NCBI GenBank assembly: GCA_038224615.1
Contig: JBBRFH010000192.1
Coordinates: forward strand, 1 to 6,750
Source of the DNA: JBBRFH01 sp038224615
GTDB taxonomy: Bacteria > Planctomycetota > Phycisphaerae > Tepidisphaerales > Tepidisphaeraceae
Direction: 5' to 3'
Length of the DNA stretch: 6,750 nucleotides
Position 1 is the first letter of the stretch, and each line of letters starts with the position of its first letter. A program made the position numbers and the translations under genes. Of the stretch, positions 5,171 to 6,750 are shown piece after piece. The notes under the pieces were generated by a model, which saw only the letters and a list, made by a program, of their open reading frames with translations, was not told where the DNA came from and ran no database searches.

Positions 5171-5800
5171 ATGCCCCACGCGGGATTTACGCTCACGCTC
5201 GACGACGGCACGCCGATCCGGCTTCGTCCCGTCGTTCCCAGCGATGCCGAAGCGATCCGCCGGGGGTATCGGGAGATGTCGCACAGCTCGCGCTATATGC
5301 GGTTCTTCACCGTCGGCGCGGAGATGAGCGTCGAACAGGCGCGCTACTTCACCGAACTCGACCAGCGCGATCATGTCGCGTGGTGCGCCGTCGAGCCGGT
5401 CAGCAACCGGCGCGGTTACGGCATCGCGCGGTTCGTTCGTGATCCGGCTCGGCCTGACGTGGCGGACTTCGCGGTCGCGGTGATCGACCAGACGCAGCAC
5501 CGCAAGCTCGGGACGATCCTGCTGGCGACGCTGTACCTGCTGGCCGAGGCCGGCGGAATTACCGAACTGCGCGGGGACGTGCTGCCGGAGAATCCCGTGA
5601 TGCCGATGTGGCTGCCGCGTCTGGGCGCCACGATCACCGGCAGCGGCGACCCGAGCTACCGCATCATCCGCTGGCCGATCGGAGACAAGGAAACGATGGC
5701 GGCGATGGACGATTGCCAGAGTTTCGCCGACTGGCTCACCCGCCTGCGTCCGCTGGTGCTGGGACAGCCGTCGACTACGCAATTCCCCGCGCGGGGCTAA
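5171..5800 (+). CDS. GNAT-family N-acetyltransferase
   Basis: This 209-residue putative acetyl-CoA-dependent acyltransferase resembles the GNAT domain of bacterial Pat-type protein acetyltransferases and related stand-alone enzymes; its substrate is unknown. The N-terminus has the usual strand and helix (TPIRLRPVVPSDAEAIRRGYREMSHSSRYMRFF). HVAWCAVEP and GYGIARFVRD are the central strands. The acetyl-CoA loop is at 109-115 (QHRKLGT), followed by the helix ILLATLYLLAEAGGI, and ELRGDVLPENPVMPMWLPRLGA at 132-153 is the typical VL.eN..M...l.rlGa segment. The loop reads Q-x-x-K-x-G rather than Q/R-x-x-G-x-G/A, with Lys112 in place of the first glycine. Starting at GTG or ATG upstream (5108) would add 21 unconserved residues, so ATG 5171 is chosen, with TATGAT 6 bp before it. 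The acidic-to-neutral tail after residue 170 is not conserved. The family is secure; the substrate is not. Confidence 0.87.
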   Translation: MPHAGFTLTLDDGTPIRLRPVVPSDAEAIRRGYREMSHSSRYMRFFTVGAEMSVEQARYFTELDQRDHVAWCAVEPVSNRRGYGIARFVRDPARPDVADFAVAVIDQTQHRKLGTILLATLYLLAEAGGITELRGDVLPENPVMPMWLPRLGATITGSGDPSYRIIRWPIGDKETMAAMDDCQSFADWLTRLRPLVLGQPSTTQFPARG

Positions 5801-5819
5801 AAAGACTGAATCATCCCGT

Positions 5820-5825
5820 TATACT
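5820..5825 (+). promoter_or_regulatory. Presumed -10 hexamer of the trpB-like gene (leaderless start)
   Basis: TATACT lies 8 bp before ATG 5834, within the 33-bp gap after the GNAT stop codon. No Shine-Dalgarno is present. The gene therefore seems to have its own promoter despite its closeness to the preceding gene. Confidence 0.45.
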
Positions 5826-5833
5826 TCGCGTCC

Positions 5834-6750
5834 ATGCAATCGACGCGTTTCGACCTTCGGCAATCGGACATCCCGACTCACTGGTACAACGTGCTGGCCG
5901 ACACGCCCGTTGCGCCCGCTCCGCCGCTGCATCCGGGGACCAAGCAGCCCGCCAGCGCCGAGGACATGACGGCGATTTTCCCGATGAACATCGTCGAGCA
6001 GGAGATGACCACCGAGCGCTACATCGAAATCCCCGAACCCGTCCGTCAGGCCTACGCGCTGTGGCGGCCGACGCCGTTGCTGCGCGCGGTGCGGCTTGAG
6101 CAGGCGCTCGATACGCCCGCGCACATTTACTACAAGTACGAAGGTGCAAGCCCCGCCGGATCGCACAAGCCCAACAGCGCCGTGCCGCAGGCCTATTACA
6201 ACAAGCTCGCCGGCACCAAGCGCCTGGCGACCGAAACCGGCGCCGGCCAATGGGGCTCATCGCTGGCGATGGCGTGCGGCATGTTCGGGCTTGAGTGCTG
6301 CGTCTACATGGTGAAGGTGTCGTTCGAGCAGAAGCCGTATCGCAAGATGCTCATGCAGACCTGGGGCGCGACCGTTCACGCGTCGCCGAGCACGGTGACC
6401 GAGTACGGCCGAAAGGTGCTCGCGGAAGATCCGAACTGCAACGGTTCGCTCGGCATCGCCATCAGCGAAGCGATCGAAGACACCGTCCACACGCCCAACA
6501 CCAAGTACGCGCTGGGCAGCGTGCTCAACCACGTCTGCCTGCACCAGACGGTCATCGGCACCGAGTCGTTGAAGCAGATGGAACTCGCCGGCGAATACCC
6601 CGACGTCGTCATCGGCTGCACCGGCGGCGGAAGCAACTTCGCGGGCATCGCGTTCCCGTTCGTCCGCGAGAACCTCAAGAACGGCCGCAAGACGCGCGTC
6701 GTCGGCGTCGAGCCGAGCATCTGCCCGAGTCTGACCAAAGGCGAGTTCCG
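5834..6750 (+). CDS. trpB: TrpB2-type tryptophan synthase beta-chain-like PLP enzyme (3' end beyond window)
   Basis: The frame is open from ATG 5834 to the window edge (305 full codons). The product belongs to the TrpB2 subgroup of tryptophan synthase beta subunits, fold type II PLP enzymes that join indole and L-serine (or O-phosphoserine in some archaeal members) to make tryptophan. The long N-terminal extension with HWYNVLAD at 16-23 and WRPTPLLRA at 77-85 is typical of TrpB2 and absent from TrpB1. GSHKPNSA at 109-116 carries the PLP lysine, Lys112. ETGAGQWG at 134-141 carries the catalytic Glu134; TrpB1 has ETGAGQHG. GCTGGGSN at 261-268 is the phosphate-binding loop. KPYRKMLMQTWGA and VVGVEPS also fit. 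The family is usually about 430-450 residues, so roughly a third is missing here. No trpA or other trp gene is visible. Confidence 0.93.
   Translation, partial: MQSTRFDLRQSDIPTHWYNVLADTPVAPAPPLHPGTKQPASAEDMTAIFPMNIVEQEMTTERYIEIPEPVRQAYALWRPTPLLRAVRLEQALDTPAHIYYKYEGASPAGSHKPNSAVPQAYYNKLAGTKRLATETGAGQWGSSLAMACGMFGLECCVYMVKVSFEQKPYRKMLMQTWGATVHASPSTVTEYGRKVLAEDPNCNGSLGIAISEAIEDTVHTPNTKYALGSVLNHVCLHQTVIGTESLKQMELAGEYPDVVIGCTGGGSNFAGIAFPFVRENLKNGRKTRVVGVEPSICPSLTKGEF

Noticed and set aside
4988..5782. Minus-strand open frame (264 codons) opposite the GNAT gene
   Set aside because: It mirrors the GNAT reading frame, lacks any family motif and would overlap two plus-strand genes.

Overview
This 6.75 kb window is a compact, GC-rich bacterial chromosomal segment carrying mostly housekeeping genes. 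The lineage is inferred, not proven. The mix of genes (a LysM/YkuD L,D-transpeptidase, a LURP-one-like protein, a lone nuoI, a TrpB2-type enzyme) and the short GC-rich word repeats between genes suggest a Planctomycetota-like bacterium, perhaps Phycisphaerae. No rRNA or other phylogenetic marker is present to settle this.

Layout. Positions 1-185 are non-coding. They hold a small hairpin, two near-identical 20-bp direct repeats that look like the end of an insertion sequence, and a heptamer array (TTGGTGC) running directly into the presumed rarA promoter. Then, on the plus strand: rarA (AAA+ ATPase of stalled-fork maintenance, 186-1523), 5-formyltetrahydrofolate cyclo-ligase (1652-2287) and a membrane-anchored LysM/L,D-transpeptidase (2337-3404). 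A 422-bp gap (3405-3826) has no convincing gene but holds three copies of a roughly 44-bp degenerate repeat built on CTTCGCG. On the minus strand is nuoI (3827-4363), the two-[4Fe-4S] subunit of complex I, without any other nuo gene nearby. It is divergent from a LURP-one/Tubby-like protein (4483-5076, plus) across a short two-way promoter region containing a 13-bp tandem repeat. A GNAT acetyltransferase (5171-5800) follows, and then a TrpB2-type tryptophan synthase beta homologue whose reading frame starts at 5834 and runs off the window end.

The genes do not form one pathway or a new system. Each appears to be a separate transcription unit with its own -10-like hexamer (TAnnnT). The most notable pattern is where these hexamers lie: in five of seven genes one sits only 6-9 bp before the start codon, as expected for leaderless or almost leaderless mRNAs. 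The two genes whose hexamer lies further upstream, leaving room for a leader, are the two with a clear Shine-Dalgarno sequence. Other points of interest are a repeat-derived insertion inside rarA, the repeat cluster at 3451-3777, the orphan nuoI, and an altered acetyl-CoA loop in the GNAT protein.
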